The position numbers were made by a program, and so were the translations under genes. A stretch of DNA of 64,000 nt from Niveibacterium microcysteis (lineage in GTDB: Bacteria > Pseudomonadota > Gammaproteobacteria > Burkholderiales > Rhodocyclaceae), in the NCBI RefSeq assembly GCF_017161445.1, contig NZ_CP071060.1, forward strand, positions 806,001 through 870,000, read 5' to 3'. Shown here in pieces: positions 8,245 to 17,769 of the stretch (within the stretch, counting starts at the first letter, position 1; each line of letters begins with the position of its first letter). Below the pieces are notes generated by a model. That model worked only from the letters and a program-made list of their open reading frames with translations, did no database searches and was not told the DNA's origin.

Positions 8245-9797
8245 TGAATACCGATTGCGACCTGCTGGTGATCGGCGGCGGCATCACCGGCGCTGGCATC
8301 GCGCTGGAGGCGGCGCGTCGCGGCTTGTCGGTGACGCTGGTCGAAGCGCGCGACTTTGCCTGGGGCACCTCGTCGCGCTCGTCGAAGCTGGTGCACGGTG
8401 GCCTGCGCTATTTGCGCGAGGGTAAGCCCGGGCTGACCCGCGAATCGGTGCACGAACGCGCCGCACTGATGCGCGACGCCGCCGGGCTGGTCGAGCCGCA
8501 AGGCTTCCTGATGGCGCACTACCGCGGTCGTTCGCCGGGCCGCTGGTTGCTCGGTGCGGGACTTGCGATCTACGACGCCTTCGCCGGTGTGCGCAGCCGC
8601 CGCTACCACGCCGCCGACCGTGCCGCCTGGCTTGCGCCCCACCTCGGCCGGGCTGGTCTTCAGGGCGCAAGCACTTATCTCGACGCGAAGACCGATGACG
8701 CCCGGCTGGTGCTGCGGGTGCTGCAGGAAGCGCGTGTGCATGGCGCGCGGCTGATGAACTACACCCGGGTCGAATCGCTGCTGCGCGACGCGACTGGTGT
8801 GTGCGGCGCGCGGCTGCAGCCGGAGGCGGGCGCCGCCTACGTGCTGCGCGCCCGTTGCGTCGTGAACGCCACCGGCGTGTGGGCCGACGGCCTGCGCGCC
8901 ACCCTGGGGGCCGCACCCAAGCTGCGTCCGCTACGCGGTAGCCATCTGCTGTTTCCGCTCTGGCGGCTGCCCTTGGCGCAGGCGGTGGCGTTCATGCACC
9001 CGCGCGACGGCCGGCCGGTGTTTGCCTATCCGTGGGAAGGCATAGCGCTGGTAGGCACCACCGATGAGGACCACGCCGCCGACCTCGCCCTTGAGCCTGG
9101 CATCACGCGCGGCGAGGCGGACTATCTGTTCGAGGCGCTGGCCTGGCAGTTTCCGTCGCTCGCGCTGTGCGATGCGGATGTGTTGTCGGCCTACGCCGGT
9201 GTGCGGCCGGTGGTGGCCAGCGGGCGGGCGGACCCGTCGAAGGAGACCCGCGATCACATTGTGCTGGACGAAGCCGGGCTGCTGACCGTGACCGGCGGCA
9301 AGCTGACCACCTTCCGCGCGATTGCGGTGGATGCGCTGGCGCGTCTGGCGCCACGCCTGCCAGCCGCCGGCCGAAGCGCTACGGGCAGCATCTTTGCGCC
9401 GGTCGCCAAGTCCGCCGCGCTGGCTGCGCTGCCGCCCGCGCTATGCGAGCGTTTGATCGGGCGCCACGGCGTGGCTACCGAGGCACTGGTCGCGTGCGCC
9501 GCGCCGGGCGAACTGGCGCGGATCTGCGGCACGCCCACGCTGTGGGCCGAGCTGCGTTACGCTGCGCAGGCGGAACAGGTGCAACACCTCGACGACCTGC
9601 TGCTGCGGCGCACCCGGCTTGGCTTGCTGCTGCGCCATGGTGCCGCGGAGATCCTGCCGCGCGTCGAACAGATCGCGCGCCCGCTGCTCGGCTGGGACGC
9701 GACGCGTTGGCGGGCCGAGGTGGCGCGTTATCTGGACATTGTGCAGCGCTGCCATGCGCTGCCGCGCGAAGCCACGCCAGGATTGGAGCACGCATGA
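8244..9797 (+). CDS. GlpD-like FAD-dependent glycerol-3-phosphate dehydrogenase
   Basis: A 517-residue protein of the GlpA/GlpD family, which oxidises sn-glycerol-3-phosphate (or, for the EryB branch, erythritol phosphate) at the membrane and passes electrons to quinone. The dinucleotide-binding motif GGGITGAG is at residues 11-18, followed by the family signatures TSSRSSKLVHGGLRYL and RPLRGSHLLFP, FAYPWEGIALVGTTDEDH, SAYAGVRPV and LTVTGGKLTTFR. The start ATG overlaps the preceding TGA (TGATG), and its stop overlaps the kinase start (ATGA), so all three genes are translationally coupled. Length is normal. It may be an ordinary aerobic GlpD, but the flavin oxidase neighbour is not part of a standard glp operon. 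Confidence 0.88.
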   Translation: MNTDCDLLVIGGGITGAGIALEAARRGLSVTLVEARDFAWGTSSRSSKLVHGGLRYLREGKPGLTRESVHERAALMRDAAGLVEPQGFLMAHYRGRSPGRWLLGAGLAIYDAFAGVRSRRYHAADRAAWLAPHLGRAGLQGASTYLDAKTDDARLVLRVLQEARVHGARLMNYTRVESLLRDATGVCGARLQPEAGAAYVLRARCVVNATGVWADGLRATLGAAPKLRPLRGSHLLFPLWRLPLAQAVAFMHPRDGRPVFAYPWEGIALVGTTDEDHAADLALEPGITRGEADYLFEALAWQFPSLALCDADVLSAYAGVRPVVASGRADPSKETRDHIVLDEAGLLTVTGGKLTTFRAIAVDALARLAPRLPAAGRSATGSIFAPVAKSAALAALPPALCERLIGRHGVATEALVACAAPGELARICGTPTLWAELRYAAQAEQVQHLDDLLLRRTRLGLLLRHGAAEILPRVEQIARPLLGWDATRWRAEVARYLDIVQRCHALPREATPGLEHA

Positions 9798-11368
9798 CGA
9801 TGCCGGCCCCGGATGATCTTCTGCTCTCGCTCGATTGCGGCACGCAGAGCGTGCGCGCGCTGCTGTTCGATCTGCAGGGGGCACTCGTTGGCAAGGCGCA
9901 GGTGCATTTCGACGACTACCGCGCGCCGCAACCCGGTTGGCTGGAGCACGATGCCGAGGGCTTCTGGGCGGCGACGGCGCAGGCCTGCCGGCAGCTTTGG
10001 GCCTCGTACGGCCATCTGAAGCCCGCGCTGCGCGGCGTGGCTGTCACGACCCAACGCGGCACCGTGATCCCGATCGATGCCGAGGGCAAAGCGCTGCATC
10101 CCGCGTTGATCTGGCTCGACCAGCGCAAGGCGCAGCGCGTGCCGACTGTCGCGCCATGGTGGCGGGCGGCGTTCAAGGCGGCCGGCGTGGCCGACACGAT
10201 CCGCTACTTCCAGCGCGAGGCTGAGGCCAACTGGTTCGCCGAGTGCGAGCCGGCGCTGTGGGCGAAGACGCACAAGTTCCTGCTGCTGTCGGGCTGGCTC
10301 AATTTCCGCCTGACCGGGCGCCATGTGGATTCGGTCGGCGCGCAGGTCGGCTATCTGCCCTTCGATTTCAAGCGGCTCGCCTGGGCGCGGGCGTGGGACT
10401 GGAAATGGCAGGCGCTCGCGCTGGCGCCCGATGTGTTGCCCGAGCTCCTGCCGGTGGGTGCGACGCTGGGGCAGGTGACGCGGGCGGCGGCCGCCGACAC
10501 CGGTATCCCGGAAGGTCTGCCGGTAATTGCCGCGGCGGCGGACAAGGCCTGCGAGATCCTCGGTGCCGGCGCGCCGACGCCGGAGGTCGGCGCGCTCTCC
10601 TACGGCACGACGGCGACGGTGAACGTCACCACGCGGCGCTACTTCGAGGCGCTTCCTTGGGTGCCGCCGTATCCGGCCGCGGTGCCGGGCCAGTACAGCA
10701 GCGAAGTGCAGATCTTCCGCGGCTACTGGATGGTGCGCTGGTTCAAGGAGCAGTTCGGGCAGGCGGAGCAACTGGCGGCAGAGCAGGCCGGCATCGTGCC
10801 CGAGTCGCTCTTCGACGAGATGGTCGCTACCGTGCCGCCCGGCTCGATGGGCCTGATGCTGCAGCCCTTTTGGTCGCCGGGCATCCGCCACCCCGGGCCG
10901 GATGCCAAGGGCGCGGTCATCGGCTTCGGCGATGTGCATACCAAGGCCCACCTGTACCGCGCGATCCTCGAGGGCTTGGCCTACGCGCTGCGCGACGGCC
11001 GCGAGCGCATCGAGAAGCGGAGCGGGGTGGCGATGCGCGAGCTGCGGGTGTCGGGTGGCGGTTCGCAATCCGACGCGGCGATGCAACTGACTGCCGATAT
11101 CTTCAATCTGCCGACCTCGCGTCCGCATACCTACGAGACCTCCGGTCTCGGCGCGGCGATCGACTGCGCGGTGGGGCTGGGTCTGCACCGCGACTTCGAT
11201 TCGGCGGTGGCTGCGATGACGCGCGTCGCGCGGACCTTCGAACCGATCCACGCCAATGCGGCGCTCTACGAGGCGCTCTACACGCGCGTCTACCGCCACA
11301 TGTACGAACGCCTCGCGCCGCTCTACACCGAGATCCAGCGCATTACCGGCTATCCCAGACTCGACTGA
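9794..11368 (+). CDS. FGGY family carbohydrate kinase
   Basis: A 524-residue sugar or polyol kinase. The N-terminal ATPase core starts LLLSLDCGTQSVRALLFD (phosphate-1 loop DCGTQS), followed by PGWLEHDAEGFW and a VTTQRGTVIPID / LIWLDQRKA substrate-side segment, where glycerol and xylulose kinases have similar sequence. In the C-terminal domain, GALSYGTTATVNV and RELRVSGGGSQSDAAMQLTADIFNLP are the conserved adenosine-binding and hinge region of FGGY kinases. It is longer than a typical GlpK (about 500 residues) and close in length to EryA. Overlap with the GlpD-like gene (ATGA) makes it the third gene of the cassette; a strong terminator follows 16 bp after the stop. The substrate is not predictable from sequence. 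Confidence 0.88.
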   Translation: MTMPAPDDLLLSLDCGTQSVRALLFDLQGALVGKAQVHFDDYRAPQPGWLEHDAEGFWAATAQACRQLWASYGHLKPALRGVAVTTQRGTVIPIDAEGKALHPALIWLDQRKAQRVPTVAPWWRAAFKAAGVADTIRYFQREAEANWFAECEPALWAKTHKFLLLSGWLNFRLTGRHVDSVGAQVGYLPFDFKRLAWARAWDWKWQALALAPDVLPELLPVGATLGQVTRAAAADTGIPEGLPVIAAAADKACEILGAGAPTPEVGALSYGTTATVNVTTRRYFEALPWVPPYPAAVPGQYSSEVQIFRGYWMVRWFKEQFGQAEQLAAEQAGIVPESLFDEMVATVPPGSMGLMLQPFWSPGIRHPGPDAKGAVIGFGDVHTKAHLYRAILEGLAYALRDGRERIEKRSGVAMRELRVSGGGSQSDAAMQLTADIFNLPTSRPHTYETSGLGAAIDCAVGLGLHRDFDSAVAAMTRVARTFEPIHANAALYEALYTRVYRHMYERLAPLYTEIQRITGYPRLD

Positions 11369-11383
11369 AGACGTTGAAACGAA

Positions 11384-11408
11384 AACGCCCCGCGCGAGGC
11401 GGGGCGTT
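11384..11408. terminator. Bidirectional terminator between the kinase and bfr
   Basis: A 10-bp perfect stem (AACGCCCCGC / GCGGGGCGTT) with a five-base loop, with A-rich sequence on the left and T-containing sequence on the right, lies between the convergent kinase and bacterioferritin genes. Confidence 0.85.
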
Positions 11409-11427
11409 GGTATGAGCGCGAGGCGTA

Positions 11428-11907
11428 TCAGGAATCCGCCGGCTTCATCTGCGACTGCAGGTAGTTCTGCAGGCCGACCTTCTCGACCAGTTCGAGCTGG
11501 GTTTCGAGATAGTCGATGTGTTCCTCGGTGTCGTCGAGGATCTCCTGCAGGATGTCGCGCGACACATAGTCGCGCACCGATTCGCAGTGGGCGATCGCGT
11601 CCTTCAGGTCGCCGTGGGCGGTCGTCTCGAGCTTCAGGTCGCCCTGCATGCATTCAACGACGTTCTCGCCGATCATCAGCTTGCCGAGGTCCTGCAGGTT
11701 CGGCAGGCCCTCGATCATCAGGATGCGCTCGATCAGCTTGTCGGCGTGTTTCATCTCTTCGATCGACTCGTGATACTCGTGCGAGCCAAGCCGGTCGAAG
11801 CCCCAGTTCTTGTAGATCCGGGCGTGGAGGAAGTACTGATTGATTGCGGTGAGTTCGTGCTTAAGCTGCTTGTTGAGCAACTGGATGACCTTCTTGTCGC
11901 CTTTCAT
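11428..11907 (-). CDS. bfr: Bacterioferritin
   Basis: A 159-residue haem-containing ferritin that oxidises Fe(II) and stores iron in a 24-subunit cytosolic shell. Ferroxidase ligands E18, E51 and H54 and the haem-ligating M52 are all in the expected places (KHELT and EEMKHADK), and [12 protein letters not shown] supplies the C-terminal ferroxidase glutamate and helix. The start at 11907 follows GGAGAG. The gene overlaps the 3' end of bfd by 47 bases, so both form an operon transcribed bfd then bfr. The Fur box upstream of bfd probably sets the expression of both. Confidence 0.97.
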   Translation of the reverse strand: MKGDKKVIQLLNKQLKHELTAINQYFLHARIYKNWGFDRLGSHEYHESIEEMKHADKLIERILMIEGLPNLQDLGKLMIGENVVECMQGDLKLETTAHGDLKDAIAHCESVRDYVSRDILQEILDDTEEHIDYLETQLELVEKVGLQNYLQSQMKPADS

Positions 11908-12112
11908 GTCGGACTCTCCGTTCTTGCGCTGGGGCTTGTGCGTTGGGGCAGGCATGGCAATCGCGCAGGCACGCAAGGGCGTGCTGCGCGCAACGACCGC
12001 ATTGCGTGGCTACGCCCAGCGTCGCGCTCAGGTCGCGCAAACGACGCGCGCCATTGCCGGCGGCTTGCTGGACTTGCCGTTCAGTGACGGCATTGCAGAC
12101 ACACACGTACAT
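11861..12112 (-). CDS. bfd: Bacterioferritin-associated ferredoxin
   Basis: An 83-residue [2Fe-2S] protein that binds bacterioferritin and donates electrons to release stored iron. Cluster cysteines C4, C6 (CVC) and C38, C41 (CGRC) give the characteristic CxC-x31-CxxC spacing. The C-terminal tail beyond about residue 60 ([19 protein letters not shown]) is not conserved and runs into the bfr coding region in another frame, overlapping it by 47 bases. The start at 12112 has no strong ribosome site. The iron-dependent operator and promoter lie 63-107 bp upstream. Confidence 0.88.
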   Translation of the reverse strand: MYVCVCNAVTERQVQQAAGNGARRLRDLSATLGVATQCGRCAQHALACLRDCHACPNAQAPAQERRVRHERRQEGHPVAQQAA

Positions 12113-12174
12113 AGCCTAGTCCCGCGGAGAGCGTTGCCACAAGCCCATGTTTGAAAAACGGCTGTGGCAACATG

Positions 12175-12193
12175 AATAGGAATGGTTCGCATT
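12175..12193 (-). promoter_or_regulatory. Candidate Fur box upstream of bfd-bfr
   Basis: Read on the minus strand, AATGCGAACCATTCCTATT matches 14 of 19 positions of the extended Fur consensus (AATGAGAATCATTATCATT) by my hand comparison. It starts inside the proposed -10 element and covers the expected transcription start, a repressing position. Iron control of bfd is well established in other proteobacteria; here it is inferred. Confidence 0.55.
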
Positions 12194-12219
12194 CTGCTCT
12201 TGCGGACGCAAAAGGTCAA
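12191..12219 (-). promoter_or_regulatory. Candidate sigma-70 promoter of bfd-bfr
   Basis: On the minus strand TTGACC (12219-12214) and CAGAAT (12196-12191) are 17 bp apart, reasonable -35 and -10 elements. The putative Fur box overlaps the -10. Confidence 0.5.
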
Positions 12220-12254
12220 TTGCGTCCACGTGCGCTCGGGGGACTCCAATGAAA

Positions 12255-12276
12255 ACGGGCCGCAGAGGCGGCCCGT
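12255..12276 (-). terminator. Terminator after dolP
   Basis: A 9-bp stem (ACGGGCCGC / GCGGCCCGT) with an AGAG loop, followed on the minus strand by TTTTC, ends the diaA-dolP transcript 40 bp beyond the dolP stop. Confidence 0.85.
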
Positions 12277-12315
12277 GATGTGCGCAGCAGCATTCCGCTG
12301 CAAGCGGCGGTGCAA

Positions 12316-13607
<1,292 letters not shown>

Positions 13608-13688
13608 TTAGCATGCACCCACAAGCCCCCTTTCGCGGATCTGAAACAGGATGAAACCGCGCTCATCCGGGTATCATCCGCGCCCAGC

Positions 13689-14252
13689 ATGATGCCTAGA
13701 ACCTTGCGCCATTCGCGTCACGAGCGCTGGCTGGCGAACACGCCCTGTGTCCCGCGCAGCGAGATGCGAACCTGGCTTACTGGCAGGGGGTCGCTGACCG
13801 CCCGTATCCGTGCCCGCTGTGACGCGTTTGAGGTCCGCGTCCTGCAGCAACGCCTCGGTCTGCCGTTGCCGGATGAACGCCGTCTGATCGGTCTGCGCTG
13901 GCATGCGTCGGCGCTTGTGCGTGAAGTGCTGCTGTGTGCCGATGGTGTGCCGGTCGTGTTCGCCCATTCGGTGGTACTGCCCCAGCATCTACGTGGCGCG
14001 TGGCACCTCGTCGCGGGGCTCGGTACCCGCCCGCTGGGGGCAGTACTGTTCGCGGATCGCTCGGTGCAGCGCGGGCAACTGCATCTCAAGGCGCTCGATG
14101 CGCGGGATCCGCGCTGGCAACGCGCGATCGCGGCGAGCGGCGTCGCGCCGAACGGAGCATTGTGGGCGCGTCGTAGCGTGTTCAAGCGCGCTGGTCGCCC
14201 GCTTCTTGTAACCGAGGTCTTTTTGCCGACGCTTCCGAGGCTTTTCAAGTGA
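13689..14252 (+). CDS. ubiC: Chorismate--pyruvate lyase
   Basis: A 187-residue enzyme converting chorismate to 4-hydroxybenzoate and pyruvate, the first committed step of ubiquinone synthesis. Recognisable segments are [49 protein letters not shown] (the VREV.L...G.P.VFARS signature) and the C-terminal [23 protein letters not shown], with the catalytic glutamate in TEVF. The start is one of two adjacent ATGs (13689 or 13692); an extended open frame upstream has no support. The stop overlaps the GTG start of ubiA, so the two are translationally coupled, the usual arrangement. Confidence 0.93.
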   Translation: MMPRTLRHSRHERWLANTPCVPRSEMRTWLTGRGSLTARIRARCDAFEVRVLQQRLGLPLPDERRLIGLRWHASALVREVLLCADGVPVVFAHSVVLPQHLRGAWHLVAGLGTRPLGAVLFADRSVQRGQLHLKALDARDPRWQRAIAASGVAPNGALWARRSVFKRAGRPLLVTEVFLPTLPRLFK

Positions 14253-15121
14253 CCCTGTACGAACGCCTGCGAACATATGAACGCCTGATGCGGCTCGACA
14301 AACCCATCGGGATTCTGTTGCTGCTGTGGCCGACGCTCTGGGGGCTATGGTTCGCCGGGGCTGGTAAGCCGAGTCTTTGGGTGGTCTGGATCTTTGTTCT
14401 CGGCACCGTGCTGATGCGGTCAGCCGGCTGCGTGATCAACGACTACGCAGATCGCGACTTTGATGGTCACGTCGAGCGCACGGCGCAGCGCCCGCTTGCA
14501 ACCGGCGCGATCGGCACGGGTGAAGCGCTGGCCCTCGCGGCGGTGCTGGGGGTGCTGTCCTTCTGCCTGATCCTGCCGCTGGAGCGCTTGGTCTGGTACA
14601 TGTCCGTGCCGGCGGTCTTCCTGGCGGCGAGCTATCCGTTCACGAAACGTTTCTTCGCGATTCCGCAGGCTTACTTGGGCGTCGCCTTCGGCTTCGGCAT
14701 TCCGATGGCCTTCGCGGCGCTCTGGAACGAAGTGCCCGCGGTTGCATGGTGGCTGCTGCTTGCGAACGTATTCTGGTCGGTCGCCTATGACACCGAGTAC
14801 GCCATGGTTGACCGACCTGACGACCTGAAGATCGGCATCAAAACTTCTGCCATCACCTTTGGCCGTTTCGATGTGGCGGCTGTGATGATCTGTTATGCAG
14901 CCACGATCGGTTTGCTCGCTTGGGTCGGCTGGTTGTTCCAGCGTGGTGTCTATTTCAACCTGGGGCTCGCGCTGGCAGCCGGCATTGCGGCGTACCACTA
15001 CACCTTGATCAGGGCACGCGATCGTGCCCTGTGCTTCAAGGCCTTCCTGCACAACACATGGTTTGGTGCGGCCGTGTTCGTCGGGCTAGTACTTGACTAC
15101 GCCCTGCGCGGGACGCACTGA
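14249..15121 (+). CDS. ubiA: 4-hydroxybenzoate octaprenyltransferase
   Basis: A 290-residue integral membrane prenyltransferase attaching the polyprenyl tail to 4-hydroxybenzoate. It starts with GTG inside the ubiC stop (GTGA). The first Asp-rich motif is [21 protein letters not shown] and the second is [22 protein letters not shown]; both bind Mg-diphosphate. About eight or nine hydrophobic helices are visible. Its stop is three bases from that of the convergent TPR gene, leaving no space for an intergenic terminator. Confidence 0.97.
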   Translation: MTLYERLRTYERLMRLDKPIGILLLLWPTLWGLWFAGAGKPSLWVVWIFVLGTVLMRSAGCVINDYADRDFDGHVERTAQRPLATGAIGTGEALALAAVLGVLSFCLILPLERLVWYMSVPAVFLAASYPFTKRFFAIPQAYLGVAFGFGIPMAFAALWNEVPAVAWWLLLANVFWSVAYDTEYAMVDRPDDLKIGIKTSAITFGRFDVAAVMICYAATIGLLAWVGWLFQRGVYFNLGLALAAGIAAYHYTLIRARDRALCFKAFLHNTWFGAAVFVGLVLDYALRGTH

Positions 15122-15124
15122 GGT

Positions 15125-16414
15125 CTAGCGTTTCGTATCGAGCTGCGCGATGCGCGTGTTCGCATCGCGGGCGCCCGCAAACGCCGGGTCGATCTGCAAG
15201 GCCCGGCGATAGGCCTGCACCGCTTCCTTGTTGAGCCCTGCCGCTTGCCGCAACAGCCCGAGTTGGTAGAGTGAGTCGGCCTGAGGGTGCTCCGACGCGG
15301 CGATCTTCTCGAGTAGCTTGGTCGCTTCGGCTCGGTTGCCACGTGCCAATTGGACGCCGGCGAGCGTATCCAGATAGGTGTTCTCGTTCGGCGACAGTGC
15401 CACGGCCTTTTGGCCCCAGGCCAGGGCGTCGTCAAGACGTTCCTTGCGCGACGCAGCCAGCGCGGCTGCGTTGTTGTAGGCGAGCGCGAACTTCGGATCG
15501 GCCTTGATCGCCGCCAGGTAGCCGGCATAGGCACCGGCCGCGTCGCCGGCGGCGTGATGCAGCATCCCCTGCTTGAATCGGACTTGGGCCGAATTCGGAT
15601 CAACCGTGGCGGCTTTGTCGATCAGTTCGATGGCCCCCTTCATGTCGCCAGAGGCTTGCCGGGCGTCCGCCCCTGCGACCATCGCGGAGCCAAATTTCGG
15701 ATCAAGTGCCACCGCGCGGTCGAAGGCGCGCGCTGCAGCCCGGTAGTCACCCCGTGCCGCTTCCGCCTGGCCGAGCCCGTAGTACGACAACGGGTTCTCC
15801 GGCGCCAGGCGCACCGCCTCATTCATGGCGCGCGCTGCGTCGGCCGGGTTCTGCTTCGCGAGCAATGCCATCCCGAGGCCAAAGCGCGCGCCAGCATGGT
15901 CTGGCTTCAGTTCTGACGCCTTTCGGAACGCCTCTGCCGCGAGATCCGGTTTGTGAAGGACGTTCAGGTACAGCTCACCCAGATCCAGTTGAGGGGCTGC
16001 CGCAGTGGGGCCGGCTTTGGCGGCTTCGAGCGCAAAACGCTCGGCCTCTTTCCACTGTTTCGTGGCCATGCTCAGGCGCGCCATGGCGACCAAGGAGTCC
16101 ACAGATTGCGGGGCGACTTTGTAGGCCTTCTTCACCCAGTCGCTGGCCTCAGCGTCCTTGTGCTGCAGGCGTGCGATGTCCGCCAGCCCAAGCAAGGGCA
16201 GGGGATTGGCGGGTTCCGCCTTCGCGGCTTCACTGAATAACTGCCTCGCCTGGTCGTACTTCCCTTCGTTCAACGCGTCGTAACCCTTATCGAGCGGCGT
16301 TGTTGCCTTGGCGGCCGAGCGCGGCTGGATGTCGAGAAAATTATGAATCGGCGTTGCGAGCGATGCGAGTGGCGTCAGGGTGGCGAGCAAGACGGCGAGA
16401 TGGCGGAGTTTCAT
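15125..16414 (-). CDS. Exported TPR-repeat protein
   Basis: A 429-residue protein with a signal peptide (MKLRHLAVLLATLTPLASLA) and then at least ten consecutive TPR units with the W/Y..LG..Y....A...F..A....P pattern from about residue 40 to the end. It is probably a periplasmic scaffold. No catalytic domain is visible. It sits downstream of the PEP-CTERM gene on the same strand, but a strong terminator lies between them, so joint transcription is doubtful. TPR proteins are common in exosortase/EPS loci, but this one does not show the PEP-CTERM system TPR lipoprotein features I would expect, so its function is open. Confidence 0.8.
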   Translation of the reverse strand: MKLRHLAVLLATLTPLASLATPIHNFLDIQPRSAAKATTPLDKGYDALNEGKYDQARQLFSEAAKAEPANPLPLLGLADIARLQHKDAEASDWVKKAYKVAPQSVDSLVAMARLSMATKQWKEAERFALEAAKAGPTAAAPQLDLGELYLNVLHKPDLAAEAFRKASELKPDHAGARFGLGMALLAKQNPADAARAMNEAVRLAPENPLSYYGLGQAEAARGDYRAAARAFDRAVALDPKFGSAMVAGADARQASGDMKGAIELIDKAATVDPNSAQVRFKQGMLHHAAGDAAGAYAGYLAAIKADPKFALAYNNAAALAASRKERLDDALAWGQKAVALSPNENTYLDTLAGVQLARGNRAEATKLLEKIAASEHPQADSLYQLGLLRQAAGLNKEAVQAYRRALQIDPAFAGARDANTRIAQLDTKR

Positions 16415-16436
16415 TTGTTGGCGGGAGGCTGGACAC

Positions 16437-16475
16437 AAAAAAAGAATACCCCTTTCCGGAAACCGGAAAGGGGTA
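16437..16475 (-). terminator. Strong terminator after the PEP-CTERM gene
   Basis: A perfect 13-bp inverted repeat at 16447-16459 and 16463-16475 (TACCCCTTTCCGG and its complement, loop AAA) is followed on the minus strand by TTCTTTTTTTG. It ends transcription of the PEP-CTERM gene before the TPR gene. Confidence 0.92.
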
Positions 16476-16498
16476 CTTGTGCGTGCTGCAGCGAAAAC

Positions 16499-17530
16499 TT
16501 ACTTCGCGCGGCGACGGCGTGCAGCTGCCAGACCGGCAAGGCCCAGACCAGCCAGCGCGAGGCTGCCCGGTTCCGGAACATCGCCACCCGGCGGGATGAA
16601 CACACCACCCGAGGCGCCGAAGCCGAAGATGAAGGTGTTCGGCACACCAGTCGTCGGGCCGCCGGCTACGTTGGCTTGGCCGTATGAGTAGATGCCGATT
16701 TCGACGTCGGATGCGTCGCCATCGACCATGCGGCGAGCGAGGTCTGCGTCGGCTTCAGTCCCCGCAGCACCGTAGTAGGTGGTGAACTTGATCGTTTCAC
16801 CCGCGCCAACCGCTGCGAAGTTGAAATCGAACAGCGCGCCGTGGTCATCCGGGCCACAGTCAGTGAAGTTCGCATCGTCTTGTGCGCATGCAGTCGCGCC
16901 AAGTACGCGGTGGCTTGAGGCCAGCGGGTTCGAAGACGAGAAGCCGTCGCGCGTCGTGTGCAGCAGGTTGCTGCCGTTGGCGATACCCAGCGCGCCCGGC
17001 ACGCCTTGGATCGTCACAAATTCGCTGAAAGCGGTCGGGTAGATGTCCCAGTCCATCACGCGGCGATAGCGCAGGTCACCCGATGCAATCGCGAAAGTCT
17101 GCAGGTTCTTGATCGACACGTCGTCAGCGTAGAGCGCCGAAGTCGTGGAAATCGGATGGTAGTTGTGCGTCACTTCCAGAATCGCGGCGCCCGAAGCGTT
17201 CAGCACGCGCGACACCGAGATGGCGGTCGATGCCGTGGAGGTGAAGGACACCAGGCTCAGGCCGCCAGTGCCGACGGAGGTGTTCTGGTAGCCAGCTACA
17301 CCGGTCGAAGCAATCGCAGCACCCCAGCCTTCGCAGGTGCAGCCGTACACCGTGCTGTCGCCGCCGGTAACGTTGTACTTGAGGCCGACGCCGCCGTAGT
17401 TCAGCGCGCCCAGGTCGTTAACGCCAAGGCTGACGGTCCCGTTGGTGATGACTGCGCCGGCGCTTGCGGCCGTCGAGATTGCAGCACCGCCGATCAGCAG
17501 GATGGCGGCAGCGAGTGATTTCATTTTCAC
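16499..17530 (-). CDS. PEP-CTERM sorting-domain protein
   Basis: A 343-residue exported protein. The start is taken as GTG 17530 (GTG-AAA-ATG-AAA) because a GAGG motif is seven bases upstream of it; the ATG at 17524 is the alternative. A signal peptide (residues 1 to about 25, ending STAASAGA) leads into a beta-rich domain with four cysteines (CTC near residue 64; C near 213 and 221). The C-terminus is a textbook PEP-CTERM: VPEPGSLALAGLGLAGLAAARRRRAK, i.e. the VPEP recognition motif, a transmembrane helix and an Arg cluster, processed by exosortase. The exosortase is not in this window. A sigma-54 promoter lies upstream. The fold of the middle domain and its function are unknown. Confidence 0.93.
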   Translation of the reverse strand: MKMKSLAAAILLIGGAAISTAASAGAVITNGTVSLGVNDLGALNYGGVGLKYNVTGGDSTVYGCTCEGWGAAIASTGVAGYQNTSVGTGGLSLVSFTSTASTAISVSRVLNASGAAILEVTHNYHPISTTSALYADDVSIKNLQTFAIASGDLRYRRVMDWDIYPTAFSEFVTIQGVPGALGIANGSNLLHTTRDGFSSSNPLASSHRVLGATACAQDDANFTDCGPDDHGALFDFNFAAVGAGETIKFTTYYGAAGTEADADLARRMVDGDASDVEIGIYSYGQANVAGGPTTGVPNTFIFGFGASGGVFIPPGGDVPEPGSLALAGLGLAGLAAARRRRAK

Positions 17531-17585
17531 GATTTAGCCTCGTTGTCGTTGGGTGGCAGGACGATGTCCTGACTCGCAGAGATTG

Positions 17586-17602
17586 AAGCAGGCTTCGTGC
17601 CA
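17586..17602 (-). promoter_or_regulatory. Sigma-54 (RpoN) promoter of the PEP-CTERM gene
   Basis: On the minus strand TGGCACGAAGCCTGCTT fits the -24/-12 consensus TGGCAC-N5-TTGCW: GG at 17601-17600 and GC at 17589-17588 with exactly 10 bases between. Transcription would start near 17576, leaving a leader of about 45 nt before the GTG start. Sigma-54 promoters are established for PEP-CTERM genes regulated by the PrsK/PrsR two-component system. Confidence 0.75.
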
Positions 17603-17651
17603 GCCGTCGTTTGGATTCTATCTAATTGAAATCGTTGATGGTTTTGTTCTG

Positions 17652-17669
17652 TTTGTCGGTTGCGACAAA
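17652..17669. promoter_or_regulatory. Palindrome, candidate enhancer-binding site for the sigma-54 promoter
   Basis: TTTGTCGGTTGCGACAAA is a perfect 7-bp inverted repeat with a four-base centre. It lies about 75-95 bp upstream of the predicted sigma-54 start, the usual distance for a bacterial enhancer-binding protein such as PrsR. It is also about 100 bp upstream of ubiD, so it could instead serve that gene. Confidence 0.45.
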
Positions 17670-17769
17670 TGCGGTGTAAGAAAATCCGTCGACGCCCACG
17701 CGGCGGAGGTGGAGCCCTGGCGGTATCATCGCGGCCATATCGGACCCAGTTTGAAAGACGCCAACTGCG

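Noticed and set aside
9728..11653. Minus-strand open frame of 641 codons opposite the FGGY kinase
   Set aside because: Antisense to a conserved kinase, Arg/His/Gln-rich with no recognisable motif.
12028..12315. Minus-strand open frame of 95 codons upstream of and across bfd
   Set aside because: It overlaps bfd in another frame and includes the promoter/Fur region; it has no protein-like features.
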